In this document: positions 25,846 to 34,223 of the stretch, in pieces
Numbering within the stretch: the first letter of the stretch is position 1
Layout: each line of letters starts with the position of its first letter
NCBI GenBank assembly: GCA_963839475.1
Contig: CAWIVH010000010.1
Span: forward strand, 32,493 to 96,492
Direction of reading: 5' to 3'
DNA from: CAWIVH01 sp963839475
GTDB taxonomy: Bacteria; Acidobacteriota; UBA6911
DNA: 64,000 nucleotides
Program-made: the position numbers and the translations under genes
Notes under the pieces: model-generated
The model's database searches: none
Told to the model about the DNA's origin: nothing
The model's input: only the letters and a program-made list of their open reading frames with translations

Positions 25846-26781
25846 TCAGTTTTCCTGCCGGCCGGTAACCTCATGAACAAAATAATCTTCGAGGGACGGG
25901 CGAACGGGATTCACCGAGATGAGCTCCGCTCCACGGGACAGCGCCAGCGCCAGAAGAGCCGAAACCTGAGCCTGGTCTGCTGCGCGGAGCGCCAACCGGT
26001 CCCCCATCCGCATGGACTGCCCGCACATCCTTGATAACTCTTCGGCCAACCCGTCGGCCGTCCCCGAAAGGATGATTTCATGCTCCTGGATGCGGATGTC
26101 CAGGATCTCGTTCAAGGCGCCGGCGGCGCGGAGCTTTCCCCGGTTCATTATGGCCACGCGATCGCACAAAGCCTCCACATCGGGCAGAATGTGGGAGCTG
26201 AAAAATACGGTTACGCCCCTGGATTTCAACGCCGAAATCACCTGGCGAACTTCGCGCCGCCCCAACGGGTCGAGCCCGGACATCGGTTCGTCGAGGAAAA
26301 CGATTTCAGGATCGTTGATGATTGCCTGGGCTATTCCGATCCGCTGGATCATCCCCTTGGAAAACTTCCGCAGCTGAACTCCGCCCACATGCGGCAACCC
26401 GACTTTTTCGAGGGTTTCCTTTACCTTCCGATCCAATGCCGGACCATAAAGCCCGAAAAGATTTCCCGCGTAGCTCAGGAACTCGACCGGTGTGAGGTAG
26501 TCGTAAAAATAGGGATTTTCGGGCAGGTAGCCAATCCGTTGATGCATCCCCACGGAACCGGTCGGCTCACCCAGGATGCGCGCCTCGCCCGAAGTCGGCC
26601 TGATCAGGTTCATAAGGATCTTCAACGTCGTGGTTTTCCCAGCACCGTTGGGCCCAAGGAAGCCGAAGACCTCCCCTTGCTCGATTTGAAGATCCAGTGC
26701 GTCCAGCGCCCTGACCGAATGCTTTTTGAAAAACCCGACCTGGAAATCCTTGGTCAACCTTTCGATCTCGATGACCGGCAT
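25846..26781 (-). CDS. ABC transporter ATP-binding protein (ABC-2 exporter)
   Basis: ATPase of 311 residues for the neighbouring ABC-2 permease. Walker A is LGPNGAGKTTTLK (about 43), the signature is KFSKGMIQRIGIAQA (about 140), and Walker B is IVFLDEPMSGLDP (about 158). The C-terminal 85 residues form the extra domain usual in exporters of this type (SLEDYFVHEV near the end). It is the first gene of the operon, divergent from the hydantoinase gene with a 63-bp gap. Confidence 0.92.
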   Translation of the reverse strand: MPVIEIERLTKDFQVGFFKKHSVRALDALDLQIEQGEVFGFLGPNGAGKTTTLKILMNLIRPTSGEARILGEPTGSVGMHQRIGYLPENPYFYDYLTPVEFLSYAGNLFGLYGPALDRKVKETLEKVGLPHVGGVQLRKFSKGMIQRIGIAQAIINDPEIVFLDEPMSGLDPLGRREVRQVISALKSRGVTVFFSSHILPDVEALCDRVAIMNRGKLRAAGALNEILDIRIQEHEIILSGTADGLAEELSRMCGQSMRMGDRLALRAADQAQVSALLALALSRGAELISVNPVRPSLEDYFVHEVTGRQEN

Positions 26782-26830
26782 TTGAGATCCCTTTTGATTC
26801 AGAAAGTGCGGCCAGTTCCGCCGATTCGAT

Positions 26831-26836
26831 TATAAT
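26831..26836 (+). promoter_or_regulatory. TATAAT box just before the hydantoinase gene
   Basis: A perfect -10 box ends eight bases before the ATG at 26845, and no Shine-Dalgarno sequence is present. Transcription would start at or within a base or two of the start codon, giving a leaderless mRNA. The -35 region is poor. Confidence 0.45.
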
Positions 26837-26844
26837 GCCACGAC

Positions 26845-28833
26845 ATGCTCAAAATAGGCATCGATACAGGCGGCACATTCACCGATTTTATCATTCAAAG
26901 CGGGAAAAAGTTTCATTTCTTGAAGCTGCTCTCAACGCCGGCCAATCCTGCCCTAGCCATTCTCGAAGGGTTGCGATCACTAGCCCCGGACGGCGAATGC
27001 GAGATTCTCCACGGATCGACTGTTGCCACCAACGCGCTGCTTGAACGCAAAGGGGCGCGCACCGCTTTGATCACCACGGCAGGCTTCGAGGACGTTCTCG
27101 AGATTGGCCGCCAGAACCGCCCCAAGATCTATAGTCTTCACCCTTCCCGCCCCCGGCCGCTTGTGCCGGCATCGCGGCGCTTCGGCGTCCGCGAACGCGT
27201 CCTGCATGACGGCTCCGTCCTGGTGCAGCTCGACAGGGCTCAATTGCCGGTCCTGGAAAGGAGGCTGCGCCGTGCCGGAGCGGAGTCCCTGGCCGTCTGC
27301 CTGCTGTTTTCCTTCGCCCATCCGTCTCACGAGAAAGCCATCGCCAGCGCACTGCGCAGTCTGGGAATTCCAATCAGCCTGAGCCACATAATTTTGCCGG
27401 AATACCGCGAGTATGAAAGAACCTCCACAACGGTAGTGAATGCCTATCTGGCGCCGATCATGGGGCGATACCTGGCCGAGCTCGAGAAAGGAATAGCGCG
27501 GGGATCGAGAACAAAGAGTCCCCGGCTGAGCGTTATGCAGTCCAACGGCGGTGCGGTATCGGCGCGCCTGGCAATCCGTGAACCGGTCCGGACCATTCTC
27601 AGCGGTCCGGCCGGGGGGGTCGTGGGTGCGTGGGAAATGGCGCGTCTCGCCGGTTTCAATCAGATCCTCACCTTTGATATGGGTGGAACCTCGACCGACG
27701 TCTCGCTGTGCGACGGGGAAATCCGGGTTACCAACGAATCGGTCGTGGCGCAATGTCCCGTGGGGGTTCCGGTCATTGACATACACACCGTCGGGGCCGG
27801 GGGCGGGTCGCTTGCGGGTATCGATGAAGGGGGAGCCCTGCGCGTAGGGCCGGAGAGCGCCGGAGCAGATCCCGGACCCATCTGCTATGGCAAGGGCAAC
27901 CGCGTCACGGTCACCGACGCTAACCTCTACCTGGGACTGCTCGATACCCGCTATCCGCTGGGAGGAACCCTTTATTTGTGTGACGATAAACTGGATGCAG
28001 AATTCCGCAAGTTGGCACGGCGAATGGGACTCCGCAGCCCTGCCGCCGCCGCCCAGGGAGTAGTGGATGTCGCCAACGCCAACATGGAGGCGGCGCTTCG
28101 GGTCATCTCGGTGGAACGCGGCCACGATCCCCGCGATTTCACCCTGGTAACATTCGGCGGCGCCGGCGGCCTGCATGCGGCAGCACTCGCATCCAGCCTG
28201 TCGATCCCGCGCGTCCTGATCCCGGCCTATCCCGGACTGCTCTCGGCCCTGGGCGTACTGCTGTCCAATACGGTCAAGGATTTCTCCCGAACCGTCATGC
28301 TGCAGTCAGGGCACCAAAGCGCCCGCGCGATGGAAAGAATCTTCCGCGAGCTTGAAATCAAAGGCCGCGCCGCAATGCGCGAAGAAGGCTATGTCCCCTC
28401 CCGCATTCGTCTCGAGCGCTGGATTGACATGCGCTACTGCGGCCAGAGCTACGAAATCAGCCTTCCCCACACCCGGCAATTCGAATCCGCCTTCCATCGC
28501 CTTCACGAGCAGCGCTACGGCTACGCGGATCCCTCGAGGGAAGCGGAGATCGTAACTCTTCGAGTGCGCGCACGGGGACTGTCGGAAAAACCGCGAATTA
28601 CCAGGCAACGGATGGGAGGAGCTGATCCATCCGCAGCAAACATTGGCGAGAAGAAAGCCCAATTCAGGGGAAAAGTGCTGCGCGCGGATCTATTTGAACG
28701 CAGCCGCCTTCGCGCCGGCAATCGGATCGTCGGACCCGCCCTGATTTTTGAGTACAGTGCAAGCACGGTCGTTCCACCGGGCTTCGCGTGCGGTGTGGAT
28801 GCCTACGGCAATCTCATTCTCAGCCCCGAATAG
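26845..28833 (+). CDS. hyuA: Hydantoinase/oxoprolinase subunit A-family protein
   Basis: ATP-dependent hydantoinase/5-oxoprolinase A-type subunit, 662 residues, full length. The family opens cyclic amides with ATP. The actin-like ATPase start is LKIGIDTGGTFTDFII (2-17); further blocks are HGSTVATNALLERKGARTAL, DMGGTSTDVSLC (about 279-290) and VGAGGGSLAGIDEGGALRVG. Partners usually include a HyuB subunit, but the next gene is a convergent tolC, so no B subunit is adjacent. The substrate (hydantoin, oxoproline, N-methylhydantoin or acetone-type) cannot be told from sequence. Confidence 0.9.
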   Translation: MLKIGIDTGGTFTDFIIQSGKKFHFLKLLSTPANPALAILEGLRSLAPDGECEILHGSTVATNALLERKGARTALITTAGFEDVLEIGRQNRPKIYSLHPSRPRPLVPASRRFGVRERVLHDGSVLVQLDRAQLPVLERRLRRAGAESLAVCLLFSFAHPSHEKAIASALRSLGIPISLSHIILPEYREYERTSTTVVNAYLAPIMGRYLAELEKGIARGSRTKSPRLSVMQSNGGAVSARLAIREPVRTILSGPAGGVVGAWEMARLAGFNQILTFDMGGTSTDVSLCDGEIRVTNESVVAQCPVGVPVIDIHTVGAGGGSLAGIDEGGALRVGPESAGADPGPICYGKGNRVTVTDANLYLGLLDTRYPLGGTLYLCDDKLDAEFRKLARRMGLRSPAAAAQGVVDVANANMEAALRVISVERGHDPRDFTLVTFGGAGGLHAAALASSLSIPRVLIPAYPGLLSALGVLLSNTVKDFSRTVMLQSGHQSARAMERIFRELEIKGRAAMREEGYVPSRIRLERWIDMRYCGQSYEISLPHTRQFESAFHRLHEQRYGYADPSREAEIVTLRVRARGLSEKPRITRQRMGGADPSAANIGEKKAQFRGKVLRADLFERSRLRAGNRIVGPALIFEYSASTVVPPGFACGVDAYGNLILSPE

Positions 28834-28962
28834 CCTTCGAACGATTCCTGAGGCCTGCCGGAAACGCGACATGCACGATGAACGGATCCACGAATGTCTT
28901 GAAGCACGAAATTGGCGTGAGCTTTCAGCCCGCCACAACGGTTCTTATCCCATCGCGGAATT

Positions 28963-30813
28963 TCAGTCTGAATCCAGAACGCCCATGGAGCGCCGGATTT
29001 CGACAAAGGCCTTGGCATAGTTGACCCTGGCCTGCACTTCCGCAAATTGCGCCGCGAGCTGATCTCTCTGCCGCCGGATCACATCATAGGGTGTCGATAC
29101 GCCGCTTAACAGTTTCTCTTCCTCGGCAGAGGCCAACTGTTGGCTGAGATCGGCGGCTTTTCTCGCCGCCTCCACCTGGGCTTTCGCCTGAACCAGCCCG
29201 ATCACAGCCTTGCGCACTTCAAGGGCAATGCGGCTCTTCGTCTGCTCCAGTGCGGTTTCAGACTGATTGCGCTCGAACCTGGTGCGCATGTTGTCTGCCT
29301 GGGCGCTGCGGTTGCGCAGAGGAATGCTGAGGGAGAAGCCGAATGCGTAATCGGGAAAGCGGAAGCGGGCAAGCTGACCCCATGCCCCGCCAATGCCGCC
29401 AGGCAGGATTATGATGGAGCCGCTGACAGGATCCTGGATGACCCTGTTGCCCGAGAGACCGGACCCGCTGTATTGGGCGAACAAGACCAGGGTCGGCTTC
29501 AGCAGATCCTTGGCATAGCGGATGGCCACGGATTGGTTGTACATGTTTGCCTCAGCCTGCCGAAGCTCCGGACGATTCTCCATGGCTGCTTTCATGGCAT
29601 CGGTCAGCTTGGGAATGTCGGAATCTTTAGGCTCCGGAAGTTTGTCGCCGATCCCGATATCCGCGCTGGCCAAATCGGAGCTGATTTGGGGGCTGATGAC
29701 GTTTTTCATTTCCACTTCACGCATCTTGTGAGCCGACTCGGCGACCACCAGGTCGCGCTGGCGCGCCGCCATTTCCGCAGCCGCGGTCACCACATCGATG
29801 TACGAGAGCCGGCCAATTTCCTCGCGCATCTTGTTCTCTTCGTACAACTGACGTGCGACCGCGAGGGATTTTTCCGCCACCTGCCGGTTTTCATAGGCGG
29901 CTACGAGATCCCAATAAAGGCTTTCCGCCTGGGCCAGGGTCGTGATCACCTGCTGCCGATAGGTCTCGCTGGTGATTTTGCGCTCGTTGATGGCGACATC
30001 GAGGAAGCGCCGGTTGACATCCCGGCTGGAGCCGTTGAGCAACTGTTGAGTGGCGCTGAATGCAAATGAGGAAACAATATTCGGGTTGTAGAGCAGAAAC
30101 TGCTGGGTGGAGCTCTGGCGCTGATTGTTGAAAGAGATGCTGAACGAGGACCCGGTGGTGAAAGCCTGGGTATAGCGCGTCTGAAGGGCCGTAGTTGAAG
30201 TTGTTACTACGGGAATGCCTGAAACCCGAACGGTGTTCAGCGGGCTCGTTGTCCGGTCCATGCTGAAGTTCAGGCTGACCGTGGGATCGTAGGTCCCGCG
30301 GGGCCGGACAGTAACGGCTCGAGCACCGCCGCTGATCCCACCCGCCGAGGTGCCGGTGGTGCCGCCGCCGGAATCTCCGACTCCCGCCCCGATAGCCCCC
30401 GCGAATAACCCCGTCGGGATCACCACTCCGGTTGCTCCTCGCGGGGCGCCGCCGGCTTTGGCGCGAAGTATATCGGTTTCGGCATAAAGCGTATTGAATT
30501 TGGCCGACGCAATGTCGAGATTGTTGCCCCGCACCGCCTTTTTGAGGAGGTCCAGGGAGAGGTTGAGCTTGCCGCCGGCTATCATCCGCTCGAGGTCGAC
30601 ACTGTCAGTCGACCGGAGATCCGCGACAGTCTTCTGCCGGTAGGGACCCAATATGCGCGCAGGAGAGAATAGGCCGCCTTCCGGCTGGGGCAGTGCGCTC
30701 TGATCGTCCGCTGCCGCGCCTCGAGCCGGCCAGATAATGCCGGCGAGCATAAGAAACGCGAGAAGGGTGAGCGCGTGTGATCGGTCAAGTAAGTGCTTAC
30801 AAAGTGTGGCCAT
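28963..30813 (-). CDS. TolC-family outer membrane efflux protein, paralogue 1
   Basis: Outer-membrane channel subunit of 616 residues with a signal peptide (about 12-34). The mature part contains two OEP repeats with long amphipathic helices (for example TLAQAESLYWDLVAAYENRQ and KSRIALEVRKAVIGLVQAKA). It is longer than E. coli TolC because of a glycine-rich insert near 110-190 (AGAIGAGVGDSGGGTTGTSA), shared with the neighbour. It follows its paralogue by six bases, so the two are co-transcribed. An adaptor gene is not adjacent; the HlyD/FtsX/ATPase operon at 39.8-43 kb could supply one. Confidence 0.88.
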   Translation of the reverse strand: MATLCKHLLDRSHALTLLAFLMLAGIIWPARGAAADDQSALPQPEGGLFSPARILGPYRQKTVADLRSTDSVDLERMIAGGKLNLSLDLLKKAVRGNNLDIASAKFNTLYAETDILRAKAGGAPRGATGVVIPTGLFAGAIGAGVGDSGGGTTGTSAGGISGGARAVTVRPRGTYDPTVSLNFSMDRTTSPLNTVRVSGIPVVTTSTTALQTRYTQAFTTGSSFSISFNNQRQSSTQQFLLYNPNIVSSFAFSATQQLLNGSSRDVNRRFLDVAINERKITSETYRQQVITTLAQAESLYWDLVAAYENRQVAEKSLAVARQLYEENKMREEIGRLSYIDVVTAAAEMAARQRDLVVAESAHKMREVEMKNVISPQISSDLASADIGIGDKLPEPKDSDIPKLTDAMKAAMENRPELRQAEANMYNQSVAIRYAKDLLKPTLVLFAQYSGSGLSGNRVIQDPVSGSIIILPGGIGGAWGQLARFRFPDYAFGFSLSIPLRNRSAQADNMRTRFERNQSETALEQTKSRIALEVRKAVIGLVQAKAQVEAARKAADLSQQLASAEEEKLLSGVSTPYDVIRRQRDQLAAQFAEVQARVNYAKAFVEIRRSMGVLDSD

Positions 30814-30819
30814 GGGGAT

Positions 30820-32724
30820 CTATTTGACCTCCTGGCCGGGCTTTCGGAGGGTGAAGGGGGTCACCGGCATTTTCGTGACAGTCCCGGAGAGCGCATCGGA
30901 ATACTCGATCCCGTTTCGCTCCAGGACGGTGCCCATGGCCCTGTCACGTTCGACCATTGCTTTCGCATAACCCACAACGGCGAGCACTTCAGCCTGCCGG
31001 GCCGCCACGAGGTCCCGCTCCCGAAGAATGACCTGATAAGATGTCGAGACACCGGCATCCAGTTTGTTCCGCTCTCCATCATAGATTTCCTGCGCGAGCC
31101 GGACGGCTTCATGGGCAGCCGCTACCTGCGCTTTACCCTGTACAATCCCAATCATCGCTTTGCGGACTTCGAGCGCAATCTGGTTTTGCAGCCGCTGCAC
31201 ACCGACCTGCAGCTGCTGCCCTTCGTACTGGGCGCGCAGATTGTCAGCCTGAGCCTGCCGGTTACGCAGCGCTATGGTGAAGGAAAGACCACCTGCATAC
31301 TCGGGATAGGAGCCTTTGAAAGAATCGGCCAGAGCGTCCCACAGACCGGTTTCGCCGGTGGCTGAGACTCCCTGCAGGCCCGAGCCGGCGTAGAAACCGA
31401 AAATGCTGGTGTTCGGCATAAGGCTGTTTGCCGTATACCGGGTGGCCGCTTCGTTGTTTTGCAGATTTCGCTTCGACTGCTGGAGGTCCGGGCGTTTCTT
31501 CAATGCCGAATCCAGGGCGGCATCCATGGCCGGAACATCGTCGTTCGCCGGCTCGGGCATCTTGTCGAGCAGGACCACACGGGCAGCACCCAGTTCGGGA
31601 GACACTTGTTTAGTCAAGATATTCTTGAGCGCGGCTTCCTGGACCTGGAGATTGGTCTGGGCCAGCGTCAGGTCGCGCCGGCGCGCAGCGACCTCGGATT
31701 CGGCGGAAGTGACATCAAGCGGCGACATGGTGCCGACTTCCAGGCGCACCTGGTTATCCTTGAACAATTGCTCCGCCACCGCCAGCGACTGCTCGGCTAC
31801 CCTCACGTTTTCCTGCAGCGAGGCCAGGTCCCAGTAGGTATTCTGAACCAGAACGACGGTCGTCACCACCTGCTGGCGGAAAACTTCTTCCGCAATCTTG
31901 ATATTATTCCGGGCCACCCGGATAAAGCGTTCACCCGACTCTCGTCCGAAGCCAGCGAGAAGAGGCTGGTTAAAACCAAAAGAAAAACGGCTGACAATGG
32001 CCGGATTGAACCGCAGGTAACTTTGGGTGCTGCTCTGGCGCTGGGCGCTTAAGGCCAGCGAATAGCTTGCGCCCTGGGGGAAAAGCTGGGCGTAGGTGCT
32101 GCTGTACGCCGTGGTCTGGCCGGTCACGTTCGGGATGCCGGATACCACGATCGTGTTCAGTGGCGAGGTAGCGCGGTCCCAGCTGAAATTCATGTTGAGC
32201 GAAGGGTCGAAGTTACCTGAAGGTCCCACCGAGACGGCCCCGCCGCCTCCTGTGATGCCGCCGGCACTTCCAACGCCGCTGCCCGTCCCCGTGCCGCTCA
32301 CCCCGGCTCCGATGGCGCCGGCGCTCAGGCCGCTGGGGATCGACACGCCGCTGAATCCGCGCGCCGCCTGTCCTGAAAGGGTTCGAAGCACGTCAGTCTG
32401 GGCGTAGCGGGGAATGTATCGCTGCACCGCGATATCAAGGTTGTTCTCCAGTGCCAGGGCAATAGCATCCGAAAGCGTTAGGTTCAGCTTTCCGTCCCGG
32501 ATCAGGGTTTCAATCCGGGGCGAATTCCCGAGTGCAACCCCGGATATCTCCCGCTGCATGTAGGGAGAAAACACGCGGGAGAATCCTTTCCCGGCCGGAG
32601 CAGGCAGATCGCTGGTCGGCGGCACCGGAGCCGGCTGCGATTGGGCCACTATTGCGGTTGGCGGAATCAGCCAGTTCAGGCACAAAAGCATGAGCAAGAC
32701 TGACCTTCCGGGTCCTACTTTCAT
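30820..32724 (-). CDS. TolC-family outer membrane efflux protein, paralogue 2
   Basis: Second TolC-like protein, 634 residues, clearly a tandem duplicate of the next gene. It has a signal peptide (about 8-27), a glycine-rich insert (about 130-185, AGAIGAGVSGTGTGSGVGSA), and the same beta-barrel region SPLNTIVVSGIPNVTGQTTA. The OEP helices are intact (VVLVQNTYWDLASLQENVRV; QNQIALEVRKAMIGIVQGKA). AGGAGG precedes the ATG. As first gene of the pair it is presumably transcribed from the 140-bp gap at 32725-32866, in which I see no strong promoter. Confidence 0.88.
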   Translation of the reverse strand: MKVGPGRSVLLMLLCLNWLIPPTAIVAQSQPAPVPPTSDLPAPAGKGFSRVFSPYMQREISGVALGNSPRIETLIRDGKLNLTLSDAIALALENNLDIAVQRYIPRYAQTDVLRTLSGQAARGFSGVSIPSGLSAGAIGAGVSGTGTGSGVGSAGGITGGGGAVSVGPSGNFDPSLNMNFSWDRATSPLNTIVVSGIPNVTGQTTAYSSTYAQLFPQGASYSLALSAQRQSSTQSYLRFNPAIVSRFSFGFNQPLLAGFGRESGERFIRVARNNIKIAEEVFRQQVVTTVVLVQNTYWDLASLQENVRVAEQSLAVAEQLFKDNQVRLEVGTMSPLDVTSAESEVAARRRDLTLAQTNLQVQEAALKNILTKQVSPELGAARVVLLDKMPEPANDDVPAMDAALDSALKKRPDLQQSKRNLQNNEAATRYTANSLMPNTSIFGFYAGSGLQGVSATGETGLWDALADSFKGSYPEYAGGLSFTIALRNRQAQADNLRAQYEGQQLQVGVQRLQNQIALEVRKAMIGIVQGKAQVAAAHEAVRLAQEIYDGERNKLDAGVSTSYQVILRERDLVAARQAEVLAVVGYAKAMVERDRAMGTVLERNGIEYSDALSGTVTKMPVTPFTLRKPGQEVK

Positions 32725-32866
32725 TTAAAACCTCCTAAAGTATTATGCCGGAAAGAGTTCCAGCATCAGCCCCCGATCGGGGGAAAAAGGGCTATCTTAT
32801 CAAAATACGCTCGAGAAAGGCGCCTGTTTCTTATTGATTCTCTTCGAGTTCCTTACGATTTCAAAA

Positions 32867-34222
32867 CTAGGTCGTCGGGCAGAGGCATTCGAGTGCCCCC
32901 AGCAGCAAGGTGCGGGCATCGGGTTCTGTGGGGGCCTCCGCGATGAGACGGATGATCGGCTCTGTTCCTGAAGGGCGGACGTGAAGCCAACGGTCGGGCC
33001 ATATCACCTTTACCCCATCGGTCAAATCAATCTTCTCGCCGGCGTATAGCTTTTGCAGGAGCCTCATCGAAGGGGCGATGTCACGGCCGGCACATGTAAG
33101 TTTATCCTTGACCATGAAATACCTCGGAAGCCGCTGCCGCAGGTCGCTCATGGTTCCTCCCTGTCCGGCCAGAGCCTCCAGCACCAATCCCATGCCGACA
33201 AATGCGTCCCGGCAGGAATTCACCGGTCGGAAAATGACCCCTCCGTTTCCTTCACCGCCAATCTCCGCCCCGGTTTCCTGCATTTTTTCCACAACATGAA
33301 CTTCGCCGACGCGGGTGCGGAATACCGGACACCCGGCTTGGGCCGCGATATCGTCCACCATGCGGCTGGTTGAAAGGTTGACGACAACGGGACCCGGTTT
33401 CAGCAAAAGCCGCCGGTAAATGGCGAGAGAAACAGTGCAGTCCTCTCCCAAAGGTTCTCCTTTTTCGTTGACGATAGCAAGCCGATCGGCGTCGGCATCG
33501 AGGGCGAAGCCGAGCTGGGATCCGGATTCGACCACCCGTTCGCAAAGCCGGCCGATATTCTGCCGGGAGGGTTCGGGATTATGGGGGAATGGCTGGTCCA
33601 TGCGGGTATAAAGCTCCTCGACCTCGCAGCCGAGCGAGCGTAGCAGGGCAGGTCCCGACACCGATGACGCGCCGTTGCAGCAGTCGATTGCCACCTTGAA
33701 CCGGCGGGAGCGGATGGCATCCGCATCCACCGCGCGGAGCACAGCCTCGATGTGCTGGCGGACAGTTCCATCCTCGCTGCGGGCTTCGCCAATCTCATGT
33801 GCAGCGGCCCGCGAATAAATGCCTTGATGATAGAGATCGGTAAGTTCCGCGGACTGGTTGGGGCGCAATGCGACGCCATCGGAGCCGATGAACTTGAGCG
33901 CATTCCATTCGATCGAGTTATGACTGGCACTGATGTAAATCCCGCCGAAGGCGCCGGTCCTGCGAATCTGCAGCATGATCGCAGGCAGCGGGACGATGCC
34001 GGTATCGACGGGAATGCAGCCGACTCCGAGCAGCCCGGAAATGACCGCCTGCTTGATCATTTCACCTGAGGGGCGTGTGTCGGTACCTACGAGGATGGGT
34101 CCCGCCCCGCAATAGCTGCCGAATGCACCGGCGAACGAGGTAACAAGCTGCGGCGTCAGCGATTCCCCGATGATGCCGCGAACACCCGAGACGCCGATCT
34201 TGGGAGGCATAGGTCTCTTCAT
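32867..34222 (-). CDS. Phosphohexomutase (phosphoglucosamine/phosphomannomutase type), active-site complete
   Basis: Alpha-D-phosphohexomutase of 451 residues, moving phosphate between C1 and C6 of a hexose phosphate. The phosphoserine loop is ISASHNSIEWNALKF with Ser100; the more usual ASHNP is ASHNS here. The metal loop is ALDADADRLAIV (DxDxDR complete), the sugar loop is GGEGNGGVIF, and the phosphate loop is VRPSGTEPIIR near the C-terminus. The GVSGVRGIIGE start resembles GlmM of Bacteroidetes type. It begins one base after the stop of its paralogue (start 34222; ATG 34237 is also possible), so it is the third gene of a kinase-mutase-mutase operon. Confidence 0.9.
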   Translation of the reverse strand: MKRPMPPKIGVSGVRGIIGESLTPQLVTSFAGAFGSYCGAGPILVGTDTRPSGEMIKQAVISGLLGVGCIPVDTGIVPLPAIMLQIRRTGAFGGIYISASHNSIEWNALKFIGSDGVALRPNQSAELTDLYHQGIYSRAAAHEIGEARSEDGTVRQHIEAVLRAVDADAIRSRRFKVAIDCCNGASSVSGPALLRSLGCEVEELYTRMDQPFPHNPEPSRQNIGRLCERVVESGSQLGFALDADADRLAIVNEKGEPLGEDCTVSLAIYRRLLLKPGPVVVNLSTSRMVDDIAAQAGCPVFRTRVGEVHVVEKMQETGAEIGGEGNGGVIFRPVNSCRDAFVGMGLVLEALAGQGGTMSDLRQRLPRYFMVKDKLTCAGRDIAPSMRLLQKLYAGEKIDLTDGVKVIWPDRWLHVRPSGTEPIIRLIAEAPTEPDARTLLLGALECLCPTT

Positions 34223-34223
34223 G

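Noticed and set aside
26980..28176. Open frame of 398 codons opposite the hydantoinase gene
   Set aside because: Shadow of a well-conserved gene in GC-rich DNA; low-complexity composition and no domain.
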